Positions 35,701 through 42,329 of a stretch of DNA of 64,000 bases are shown here, piece by piece. Both the position numbers and the translations under genes were made by a program. Positions within the stretch are counted from its first letter, which is position 1, and each line of letters opens with the position of its first letter. This DNA comes from Hippasteria phrygiana (Eukaryota > Echinodermata > Asteroidea > Valvatida > Goniasteridae). The stretch spans positions 124,001 through 188,000 of the forward strand of contig JAZGUH010000141.1 of assembly GCA_037893225.1 (NCBI GenBank), in the 5' to 3' direction. The notes under the pieces are model-generated. The model did not search any database. It was given only the letters and a program-made list of their open reading frames with translations, and was not told where the DNA came from.

Positions 35701-38127
35701 TTTCCCAACAAAAGTCTCAAACTTGAAAGTTGTGCAATTGTGTTTACACAATTCTGAACACGAATGGATAGTTATTTTGTCAGATTTTTCTATTCCTGGC
35801 CTATTTTGGTGGAAGGGGGCAGAGGTATTAACCCTAACCCTGCCAGACGCAGCACAGTGCATCTGTGCTGACAGCTCCACTTTGCTGCACTCTGCACACA
35901 AGTCAATGTGACAAAGTATACAATCTGATGCGTCTGGCAGGGTTTCTAGCCAAAATACCCTGGAGGGTTAGGGTTAAAGTAAAATGTTTCCATTTCCAAT
36001 TCTTCTTTTTAGACATTCAGCTCAAAATCAAGGAGAAACACCTTCATCACCGATTAATTCACCTGTCAGTACCACAGAACTTGCAGTTTTGTTCATTTCA
36101 TGATTTGATTTTCAGACATTTGAAAGATGGGAGATTGTGTAATGTAGGGCTCTGTTCCCTATTATATAAGAGAACAAAAATCAACTTTATTGGAATTGCC
36201 AAACTAGCTAGCGACATATACAAACCAAGAGGTAGGCTATGCCGTAGAAAAGGGCAGGGTTTTAGTTTTTGAGGGAAATTTTTGGGTAAAGCGACGATGA
36301 AGACGACAAAACGCAACACGAAAATAAAGATGCCGATCACCATGACGCACAGTAAACATGCAAATCCGTGTTGATTTGCATGACAACTGCCGTAAAGCGC
36401 GTAAGAAAATTGCATTTTCTACCGCAAAAAAACTGTTCAAAATTACCAAAAGAAATTCAATAGAATTATAGAGAAGTCTGCTTTTTAGGTTGGAAAAAGT
36501 CATTTAGGAATGAGAAAAAATATCCTTGACTGTATTAAATTTGATCAAAACTAACTAAAGAGGGGCCCTACACTACACAATCGCCCAAATTTAAAGATGG
36601 CAGAAATGGAAATTATATTTCAGTTTACAATTACAGGCCTAACGTGCGGACTATATACATGTAGTCGCCGGGTCCATTTTGTCGCTACAGATCGCATGTA
36701 TGTATATGTACGACTCACCATCAGAGTGGTGACAAAAAGGACCCGGCGATAGTCACGCACGTTAGTTCATATACGTTAGGCCCTATGCATGCTATGGTAA
36801 GGACATTAATAAATGTGTGAGGGCGCTGTTCGTTTGGTGACTCATTTTCTGAATAGGAAATTGTAATTAAAAATAACATTTTTTGCACATTCTTACAGCT
36901 CTATTCTAATTCAAATATCAGAATTTATGAAATCATGATTGCCATCTGTCTTTTATTCATTGAACTAAGTCTAACTAGACATGAATAATGACAAATATTT
37001 TCAGAAAATGTGAGTCATAATCTGCACTCCAATTTGTGTACCTACAAAATAATCACACTTTCCTCTGCATTTACCATACACATTTCAGGGACCAAAATAT
37101 CCCTGGACCCTGCTTTAAATAAATTGTTCTTTGCTTTGCAAAATCCGATGGAACCCGAACTTGAATCAAACCGTTTCTTATGACTTCCTCTTCAAAATTA
37201 TATCAAAAACAAAAGTAGGCCTACAACATTTATTTCAAAAATGTATTAAGTCTCCCTACCTAGGCTATGGATCATCTGTACTAACTGACAGTCTGACTGT
37301 CATGACTAAAAGGCCTGGAGGAGGCGTAGTTATGAATTGAAAAAGATTAACTGCACTCATCAGATGTGCATCCCTTCCGGTCGTCAACAACCGGTCATGC
37401 TATTTAGCGTCAACAAGCGTCAACAAGCGTCAACAAACCCGATCAGCATCAACAAAGCGTCAACAAGCTCAAAATGCACATTTAAGCTTAACAAAAGCTA
37501 TACTTGTATTCAACAAACTCTCGCATCTCGTATTATGTAAGAAATTGGCTGAATTCCCGTTCACAATCCCACATAAAAACGAAATTTTAAGACGACAAAA
37601 TTACGATGAAAGGGCGCCGCCATCTTTGTTTTCTCTTTTGTGCATGCGCGATTGCACCATGTCCCAGAAAAACAAGATGGCTGCCGGGAAAAAGCACCGT
37701 TGATGTCGTACTTTTTTGCTTAAAAATCACCCATTTTAAGATACTTTTAAATACTAATGATACTTTTAAATAATCATAGGAGCCCACTAAATATTGTTAA
37801 TAACATGTTTAAGCTTAACAGTGCTTTTATAAGTTGTTGACGCTTTGTTGACGCTTGTTGACGCTAATTAGCATGACCCTCAACAACTGGACCAGGATTT
37901 TTAACACGGTCTGACGGGCTCCACACAGTCCACACCCCCAAACATTTACGACGGCCATCCCAATTTTTAAATGGCTGATTATTTGTCGTAAACACACAAT
38001 ATTGCTCAAAAGATGACTATATGTCGTGGGTGTACAAGACTACTGTCATATAGATTGATAGTGACGGACAGAGATTGTCATTTCATGATCTATTTCCAAA
38101 ATAAAACGGTGGAAATTCACGTACCAT
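11790..38127 (-). CDS. VPS35: VPS35, retromer core subunit, complete, 17 coding exons
   Basis: Scaffold of the endosomal retromer coat, which binds VPS26 and VPS29 and sorts cargo to the Golgi or plasma membrane. Exons in transcript order: 38127-38125 (ATG only), 35430-35317, 31590-31494, 29626-29503, 28457-28275, 27566-27353, 26846-26763, 26225-26116, 25397-25301, 24550-24402, 23739-23463, 16900-16811, 15703-15581, 14975-14796, 13582-13343, 12703-12560, 11969-11790. Phases all match, giving 802 aa (human about 796). Hallmarks are [20 protein letters not shown], the VPS26-binding PRLYL (about 111-115), [53 protein letters not shown] and the C-terminal [17 protein letters not shown]. The stretch matching the human Parkinson-linked Asp620 region ([11 protein letters not shown]) is conserved. 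The start is fixed by exon 1 ending at ATG and exon 2 opening in frame with the [11 protein letters not shown] motif. Introns are rich in transposons; the largest is 6.6 kb (16901-23462). Confidence 0.98.
13022..13108. repeat. 23-bp tandem repeat, four copies
   Basis: Unit CAGGGGATTGTTCCCAATC plus AGAA, starting at 13022, 13045, 13068 and 13091, inside a VPS35 intron. Each unit carries the inverted pair GGGGATTGTTCCC. Confidence 0.85.
13972..14448. repeat. 44-bp minisatellite, about 11 copies
   Basis: Unit starts fall every 44 bp from 13972 to 14412. The core is CCCTGCTAAATATGAC-AAAATCCAACAGG followed by TATATTTAACTTCCA. Variants are few (T/A after AACAGG, CTGTTAA once, ATACGAC twice at the 3' end). 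In the VPS35 intron between exons 14975-14796 and 13582-13343. Confidence 0.95.
15163..15375. mobile_element. TTAA-flanked MITE (TTAACCCCTTTGAA ends), 213 bp
   Basis: Begins TTAACCCCTTTGAATT and ends GGCTTCAAAGGGTTAA, with inverted termini inside TTAA. The interior GTGCAGCCAAGC and AATAATCCAACAATGGATTG is shared with 32148-32723 and with a partial copy at 7796-7930. Confidence 0.7.
15739..16178. mobile_element. piggyBac-like MITE (TTAACCCTAAC ends), 440 bp
   Basis: TTAACCCTAACATCAC at the left and CTAGTACGTTAGGGTTAA at the right; the subterminal AGGCAT/ATGCCT pair extends the palindrome. AGTACT-rich interior. A degenerate relative lies near 54928-55015. Confidence 0.65.
18290..18495. mobile_element. 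5'-truncated copy of the CAGGGGTGAGAT hAT-type MITE
   Basis: Shares with 61043-61262 the run from GATCAACATATAGTTTGTAT through GGACAACACCTCAGGAAT to the right terminus TCTCGCCCCTG; the left terminus is missing. Confidence 0.6.
20249..20280. other. Perfect 32-bp palindrome made of two histone-type stem-loops
   Basis: GGTTCTGAAAAGAACC is followed directly by GGTTCTTTTCAGAACC. The second half has the form of the histone mRNA 3' stem-loop (6-bp stem GGTTCT/AGAACC, loop TTTC) on the plus strand; the first half is the same motif on the minus strand. No histone coding sequence is near. Confidence 0.6.
20394..20852. mobile_element. pogo/Tigger-like MITE, 459 bp
   Basis: The left end CAAGTGGAACGCCGCTATAA-CGAAC and the right end on the minus strand CAGTGGTATGCCGCTATAAC-GAAC are inverted partners of the Tigger/pogo type. 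TA lies on both flanks (20392-20393 and 20853-20854). No transposase reading frame. Confidence 0.75.
21905..22010 (-). repeat. tRNA-derived SINE, minus strand
   Basis: On the minus strand: GGGCAGGATAGATGTAGCTC, AGTTTGTAGAGTGC, then GGTTGTGGGTTCCAATCC (B-box). Diverged member of the SINE family. Confidence 0.6.
22446..22710. mobile_element. piggyBac-like MITE (CCCTAAC ends), 265 bp
   Basis: TTAACCCTAACCCCTTGGG at the left; GGTAGGTTAGGGTTGA at the right (last base pair of TTAA mutated). The interior repeats GGAGGTATCCTGAATC and AATCCGCCAAAATCC. Confidence 0.65.
24682..25089. mobile_element. Tc1-like element with large internal deletion
   Basis: TA-flanked, TIR CAGTGGTGTGCAAAATTATT at the left and on the minus strand at the right, 408 bp. 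The plus-strand interior translates as the end of a Tc1-type transposase: [16 protein letters not shown], then [18 protein letters not shown] and stop. The DDE catalytic part is deleted. Confidence 0.88.
25461..25575. repeat. Dispersed repeat (GGTGAGTTAGTCTCACCAAC family)
   Basis: Contains GGTGAGTTAGTCTCACCAAC and GGTCTATAGGTCTGAAAATT. Further copies are at 31236-31440, 47490-47660 and 53177-53370; the longer ones end in a GAGTGGCTTTTAGCC tail like the LINE/SINE tail at 41716 and 27960. Confidence 0.65.
25617..25735. repeat. Hairpin-rearranged SINE copy with a 44-bp perfect palindrome
   Basis: 25651-25694 is a perfect palindrome centred on GTACC|GGTAC, built from the anticodon-arm region of the SINE (CCGGAGGTCGC). 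SINE 3' sequence (AAAGTGAACAAAGAAACTGG and its complement) lies outside on both sides, so two partial copies are joined head to head. Confidence 0.75.
26470..26757. mobile_element. Second, diverged copy of the 8727-9187 foldback element
   Basis: Shares GCAGCGACGACTTTTAGA, CGTGGCAGAAATAATT, ACAATACGCAATC and GCAGACTTCTCTCA in the same order as the right arm of 8727-9187, ending at TTTAA. The left arm is shortened. It ends six bases from VPS35 exon 26846-26763, next to its donor. Confidence 0.6.
26874..27160 (-). repeat. tRNA-derived SINE, minus strand, with a 27-G tract
   Basis: On the minus strand: leader shared with 51204 (AGGGATACCCACAGTG, ATTGTAAAATTGGG), then GGGCAAGATAGCTCAGTTGG, B-box GGTTCAAATCC and the tail CAGTTTTCTTTGTTCACTTT. 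A run of 27 G (27010-27036) interrupts it. Confidence 0.75.
27010..27036. repeat. Homopolymer G tract (27 G)
   Basis: Longest of several: 1454-1473 (20 G), 1618-1639 (22 G), 39013-39034 (22 G), and C tracts 44815-44832 and 53674-53694. These are G-quadruplex prone and likely to be miscounted in assembly. Confidence 0.9.
27203..27300. repeat. Hairpin-rearranged SINE copy
   Basis: GCGGGATTTGAACCTGCGAC and then GGTCGAAGGTTCAAACCTCGC are inverted copies of the SINE B-box region. The outer left part AAAGTGAACAAA is the SINE tail. Confidence 0.6.
27715..28018 (+). repeat. Second SINE family with a LINE-like 3' tail
   Basis: The tRNA-like head (GTCTAGTGGCCTAGTTG, B-box GGGTTCGAGCCC) is followed by unrelated body and the tail CCTCGAGTGGCCTTTGGCC, GGGCGATTTGCAT, poly-T and AAAT. 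The tail matches the 3' end of the LINE fragment at 41716-41776. Confidence 0.65.
28611..29005. mobile_element. Second Tc1-like deletion derivative
   Basis: Aligns along its whole length with 24682-25089, including the same deletion junction and the same transposase tail. The left TIR is damaged (starts at GAAAATTATTCGAACAC); the right end is CCACTG|TA. Both lie in VPS35 introns. Confidence 0.85.
29845..30163. mobile_element. piggyBac-like MITE (CCCTAAC ends), 319 bp
   Basis: TTAACCCTAACTCCC at the left and GGGAAGGTTAGGGTTAA at the right, exact TTAA flanks. The interior is an array of degenerate AATCCTCCAAAATCCTCC repeats. Confidence 0.7.
30847..31053 (+). CDS. Single coding exon resembling the N-terminal helical domain of Crypton-derived/ZMYM-QRICH1-like proteins
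   Basis: ATG 30847 lies in a strong context (aacATGG, then GCGGCC) and opens 69 codons that end exactly at a consensus donor, AAG|GTAAAC (31053/31054). The product is [11 protein letters not shown], then [37 protein letters not shown] and [14 protein letters not shown]. The pattern 'acidic loop, NTKR, amphipathic helix' is typical of the N-terminal domain of tyrosine-recombinase-type Crypton elements and of host genes derived from them (ZMYM, QRICH1, KCTD1 relatives). That assignment is from memory of the pattern and is tentative. It sits antisense in the VPS35 intron between exons 29626-29503 and 31590-31494. I could not find a second exon downstream, so it is either a transposon remnant, an exon of a gene with distant exons, or a pseudogene. 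Confidence 0.45.
31236..31440. repeat. Longer copy of the GGTGAGTTGGTCTCACC dispersed repeat
   Basis: GGTGAGTTGGTCTCACCAAT, GGTCTATAGGTCTAAAAATT, GGTAGGACTGGCAACCTAAA and a TGGCTTAAC tail, in the same order as at 47490 and 53177. Ends about 50 bp from VPS35 exon 31494-31590. Confidence 0.65.
31679..31898. mobile_element. Intact 220-bp piggyBac-like MITE
   Basis: TTAACCCTAACCTTCCC at the left, GCTGTTAGGGTTAA at the right, with exact TTAA at 31679-31682 and 31895-31898. Its reverse complement is the same element that is interrupted at 33429-35018. Confidence 0.85.
32148..32723. mobile_element. TTAA-flanked MITE (TTAACCCCTTG ends), 576 bp
   Basis: TTAACCCCTTGACACC at the left and GGTGGCAAGGGGTTAA at the right. 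GTGCAGCCAAGC is present twice near the left end. The interior is shared, inverted, with 22870-23210. A left-end copy is at 7796 and a degenerate one near 53588. Confidence 0.8.
33429..35018. mobile_element. 220-bp piggyBac-like MITE split by a hAT insertion
   Basis: The left part 33429-33566 starts TTAACCCTAACAGCCC and the right part 34937-35018 ends GGATGGTTAGGGTTAA. Together they total 220 bp and match the reverse complement of 31679-31898 almost base for base. Confidence 0.88.
33567..34928. mobile_element. hAT-superfamily non-autonomous element, 1362 bp
   Basis: Termini CAGTGTTCGATTTAGA and, on the minus strand, CAGGGGTCGATTTAGA. The 8-bp target duplication GATGGTGC lies at 33559-33566 and 34929-34936. 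Subterminal GCATGCACTGGTGCATGTA is present in both arms. An internal 76-bp segment is duplicated (33786-33862 and 33970-34046, both starting from GTCTTGGTCAAGTGCAA). The interior has a GC-rich patch (34300-34400) and no recognisable transposase. Confidence 0.88.
35828..35977. mobile_element. piggyBac-like MITE, 150 bp
   Basis: TTAACCCTAACCCTGCC at the left and TGGAGGGTTAGGGTTAA at the right. The subterminal pair CTGCCAGACGCA/TGCGTCTGGCAG is inverted within. Same family as 52236-52378. Confidence 0.75.
36635..36784. mobile_element. Short palindromic MITE, 150 bp
   Basis: AGGCCTAACGTGCGGAC and TAGTCGCCGGGTCCATTTTG in the left arm face GTGACAAAAAGGACCCGGCG and CGTTAGGCCCT in the right arm. Lies inside a larger inverted pair (about 36098-36165 and 36555-36605). 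Confidence 0.6.
37376..37890. mobile_element. Foldback element with inverted arrays of GCGTCAACAA
   Basis: The left arm has GTCATGCTATTTAGCG and three tandem GCGTCAACAA units plus one more; the right arm has the same inverted (minus strand GTCATGCTAATTAGCG, then GCGTCAACAA repeats). TTAAGCTTAA sits internally in both arms. The centre is itself a hairpin, GCCGCCATCTTTGTTTT facing AAAACAAGATGGCTGCCGG. Located in VPS35 intron 1, about 235 bp from exon 1. Confidence 0.75.
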
Positions 38128-38260
38128 CTTGAGATTTTTCCCTCTCGCCGGGAATATCGTTTCGCTGGTACCTCGCTCATGCGAAACGATAGTAATGTTG
38201 ACAGAAACCAGTGAATCCAAAACTAGTCTGGAATCCGTTTCATTTCCTATGTTATTGTTG
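38128..38260 (-). promoter_or_regulatory. VPS35 5' UTR and probable promoter region
   Basis: Immediately upstream (minus strand) of the VPS35 ATG at 38127. It contains a GC-richer stretch (38145-38200, minus-strand CCCGGCGAGAGGG and GCGAAACGATA) in otherwise AT-rich surroundings. The transcription start cannot be placed. Confidence 0.4.
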
Positions 38261-40019
38261 ACTATTTGGGCAGCGGGGCCACCCGGTGGCTGAATTGGTC
38301 GCGTTCCTTTAATTTTAAGTTGAAAATTTCAGGAACTAATGTTTCGGCGACCTGACTATTTAATAATCGCATTGATGACTGTCACGTGCTTATAAATCCA
38401 TGATTTAATTGCAATTTTTTGTTTCTGTAAAAAATCGCGGCAAATAATTGGCGATCCAACAATATGTCAGATACTGAAGTGTTCAAGTTTTTAAAAAATG
38501 AAAGCGTCATAACACCATCACGTTATGTTGAGACTGTAACAAGTTTTCCCACCATCTTTTATTTTAAAGCGTTTTGAAGTCTCAAAATGGAGCAATTGCC
38601 CAAAAGTTTTGGAATTAAATAAACTTGACTGACTGTAGTGTTATTCTTGATCATGAATGATGTTTTGTTCCATTTCTGATGTGTTTCAGTGAACTGAATG
38701 TCTGATTTCAATACTTTATGTGGTTAGCCGTGTGCGCGAAATCAATTATTGATTTTGCTGTACTTAGGCCTACCATGGAGGTACATTTTGTATTACACCT
38801 CCATGGGCCTACGTAGGCTGGCAGCTTTGTTTGGTGGGGGATAAACCGAGCTCACCTGCCTTGATTATTGTTTTCTTGTGGGTGGAGCTGGGGGTAGCTG
38901 TGTAATCTATAACAGATTGCCAGTTCTAGTACGGACAAGAATAAATTATCCCAAAATGTTGTGCAGTTCTTTTACAATTAATTGTTCTCCCTGTCTCTTT
39001 TATTTTTTTGGTGGGGGGGGGGGGGGGGGGGGGGCATTCCAACATGGACTAGACAACTGGAGGGATACTCGCGTCTTGAGCAAAGCAGTGAATGTATGCG
39101 CCACCAGGCAGGATTGGTAATAAATCAACACTGGCAACTCTCAAAAATAGTTTTCTTGTAAGTTGTTTGTAGGGGGGGGGGGGGATGCTTTCAGTTGAAA
39201 TTTCCAGTTGGAACCGGTAAATGAACGTTTGTGTCTACTGCATTTCACTCCCCTGGATATTTATTTGGAAATTGGCTCTCCATGCTAAGTTGCCAAAGTT
39301 GTTAGAAAGTCAATTGCATAAGTCAGGTCATAACGACATAGGGTATGTAAGATGATACAGATTTCCTTCAGCGGGCTTCAACCTCTCCCCATCCCTTGCC
39401 TAAGCAAAGAAAAATGTGGAAAACTGAGGGGCTAGCAATGGCGAGTAAAGAACAGCCAGTGAAATGTCAGGGGTGAGGAGAAGCCAACTCAACATCAGCC
39501 CCCGCCCCTCCCCATTTTAATTAATATCCTCCTATTAAAAACTTCACTAAACTTCTTGCCTTTGTCATTCAAGTTGGCAAGCTTGTGACTTGACTTGAGC
39601 CCATACTTGTAATGTGACTTTGTGACCGACTTGCGATGTGACTTGTGATGACTTGATTACAAGTCTTCCCCCAGCCCACATCACAAGAACACCATGTTCC
39701 CCTATGGCTGGTGAAATTATACATCATTAATAATGAAACTACAGGACACAAAAAATGTAAGAGACAGAACTACCATCACACATGTTTATTATTACATTAA
39801 TGACATTCAATCTAAATGAATAGGGGCGGATCTAGCCTTTCATTTAGGGAGGGGCTGTATCCATCTATACCGGTACAGTGTATGGACCAGCGGTATACCC
39901 ACTGGTAACAAGGATGTGGTTTAGCATTGCTTATCACAACTTCTTAATTGCTCAGCAGCCCAAGGGGAGACCCCCCCCCCCCCCCAGATCCCCCTGATGA
40001 AGCTTTCTTTTCTTAAATA

Positions 40020-40477
40020 TAGTGTACACAATCGGTAATCCTTCAAGTTCTTTTTACTGAATTATTACGAAATACCTTACTAGCCTGTAAGTTAATAGTA
40101 GTCTCAATCATCCTATGAAATGATGGCACCACGTGTGCTGTCGTTGTCAAGAAAAGTGGAAATTTATATTGTTTTCCAACGATTGCCGGCCGGCAATCGT
40201 TGGGAAAACTACCCTCTATAACAAATGTAGCCTTTAGTCAAGGCATGCGTGGCGCCCCGGACACGCTCTGGCATATCTGGGGTGCGTCACGCGTCCAGGT
40301 AGCCACGCGCGCCTTGACTAAAGGCTATCATCCGCCCGACGAATGCCGTTTTTTCTCTCGGTTTTGTTCGCCATCCAACAACGCAAAACTTTGAACAGGT
40401 CAGTGGAACGATATTTCCTATAAAATACAAATCCACCCATTTCTGAAAATTGCAACAATGACCAACCGTGTACACTA
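40020..40477. mobile_element. MITE copy 1 of a tandem pair
   Basis: Starts TAGTGTACACAATCGGT and ends ACCAACCGTGTACACTA. Internal inverted pair TTAGTCAAGGCATGCGTGGC / GCCACGCGCGCCTTGACTAA. Followed after ten bases by copy 2. Confidence 0.75.
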
Positions 40478-40487
40478 CATTTAAAGG

Positions 40488-40955
40488 TAGTGTACACGAT
40501 TGGTATAAATCCTCCAATCATTTTTTACTGAATTATTACGAAATACCTTACTAGACTGTAAGTAAATGATGGCACCAGGTGTGCTGTCGTTGTCAAGAAA
40601 AGTGGAAATGTATATCGTTTTCCACCGATTTCCAGCTTGAAATCGTTGGAAAACTGCCCTGTAACAGTTAGTCAAGGCGCGCGTGGCTACCCGGACGAGT
40701 GGCGCGCCCCGGACATGATGGCGCCATGGCATATCCGGGGCGCGTCACGCACTTATAGCCACGCACGCCTTGACTAAAGGCTATCATCCGCCCGATGGTT
40801 GAAAACGAGCGCTGTTTTTCTCTTGTTTTTTTCGCCATCCAACAACGCAAATCTTTGAACAGATCAGTGGAACGATATTTCCTATAAAATACTAACCCCC
40901 AAATCCGCCCATTTCTGAAAATTGCAACAATGATGACCAATCATGCAGACTGCCT
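40488..40955. mobile_element. MITE copy 2 of a tandem pair
   Basis: Same order of segments as copy 1 (TAGTGTACACGATTGGT, ATTATTACGAAATACCTTAC, GTGTGCTGTCGTTGTCAAG, the TTAGTCAAGGC inverted pair, GTGGAACGATATTTCC). The right terminus is degenerate. A third, partial, inverted piece lies near 60502-60590. Confidence 0.75.
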
Positions 40956-41483
40956 TTAAGCCTACATACAAATGTGTCATATTATGTCAATTGTCATTTC
41001 TTAATTCATAATTTTGCATATACATATACATATACAATCATGGATGTGCAAAGAAAATTTAAGACACTTGGTTTATTCAGATATCAATTGAATTACTTGC
41101 TAGCTCAAAAAATAAAATTCATTTTTGAAAAGGTGGTGATGAGGATTTAAGAAATTCTGAGAAATTATTCTGCCCGAGGTTTCTTGCAAGGAAACGTTAT
41201 CAAAATACAGATTTTTCTTGTACAACACCATTGCCAAGCACATTTGAAAATTATCATCACCCGCAAAAGTTATATTTCCGTCAATTAATCAATCAATCAA
41301 TCAAAAAAGGTTAATACGTTTGTCATTAGAGAATGCCAAAGACAATACCTTAAGATCTTTGATGGATCATTTGAAGATGATCTAAGCAAGATGTATAAGA
41401 TTAACACTTTAATTTATGCTGTCATCCCTATTACAGTACACATTACGCTTACTTCACAGATTGCATAAGTGTGATGATGTTAA

Positions 41484-41785
41484 ATGTGGATACTAAATTT
41501 GTCAACAGCACAGAGCAGAACAACTCATCCGACTTTGATAACCTACAAAAGACCTAGAACGAAAAGCTATGCTCATTCTGTATCTCTGTGGAACTCTTTG
41601 CCTGGTACATGTTTTTCTTCATCTTACAATCTTTCCTGCTTCAAGAGGAATATTAATTCCTACCTCTTGCATCTTTGATTTTGTTTTTCTTCTTTCCTTT
41701 TCCTTTGTAGCTTAATACCTCGAGTGGCTCTTAATAGCCTTGTTTGGGGCGAACTTGCATAAACATTTTTTTAAATGCCTTTCAA
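41484..41785 (+). mobile_element. 5'-truncated non-LTR retrotransposon (LINE) 3' end
   Basis: The frame ending at 41678 gives RPRTKSYAHSVSLWNSLPG then SFKRNINSYLL-like CFKRNINSYLLHL and stop, the conserved C-terminal signature of LINE reverse-transcriptase ORFs (WNSLP ... FKR). A 3' UTR with CCTCGAGTGGC, GGGGCGAACTTGCAT and TTTTTTTAAAT follows. Confidence 0.75.
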
Positions 41786-42329
41786 AAATACACAGATTTT
41801 AAAATTGATTCCGCTTAATTACTGAAAAACTGGTCTTCGGAACCATTCATCATTATGCTCCAGAGGATCCCAAATTTAAAGAACAAGTATTGAAATGCAC
41901 TTTTACTGCAGATAATAATTATCGTTGATTGATCTATTTTAAAATTACAAATGATTCCAATAACTATTTAAAAACACTACTTATTAATTATGTTAAGAAT
42001 ACAAATAATTTTCCTCAATTGCCGGTTGGGGCGACACATGATGCTCGAAAAGAGTGGGTTCGGGCGACGCGGTCGAATAGGGCGACACATAACTGTCGCC
42101 CCATTGTGTAAGTCGCCCCTTTGGAGTGTTTTTTAGTAGGGTGCGTGGGGAAAGTGCTCTAAATGGGCGACTCGCGCGTCAGCCTTTTGGGGTTATTTCA
42201 GGCAGAGTCGCCCGTTTGCCGCATGCACAGGAATTATAATTACTGTAACCAGTGCATATCATATGGCGGGAAAACCAAATAGAACACACCTAGGAACAAT
42301 GCACAAGATGCATGTATACACTCAGGATA

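Larger units (their letters stand above)
38261..42329. other. Intergenic region between VPS35 5' end and NECAB 3' end
   Basis: No supported gene. Holds poly-G/poly-C tracts (39013-39034, 39971-39985), a partial CTTGTGACTTGAC foldback repeat (39555-39670), the tandem MITE pair 40020-40955 and a LINE fragment (41484-41785). NECAB transcript 3' UTR presumably occupies the part just below 42329. Confidence 0.6.

Noticed and set aside
37652..37706. Short ORF starting ATGTCCCAGAAAAAC
   Set aside because: Only 14 codons, inside the palindromic core of a foldback element.
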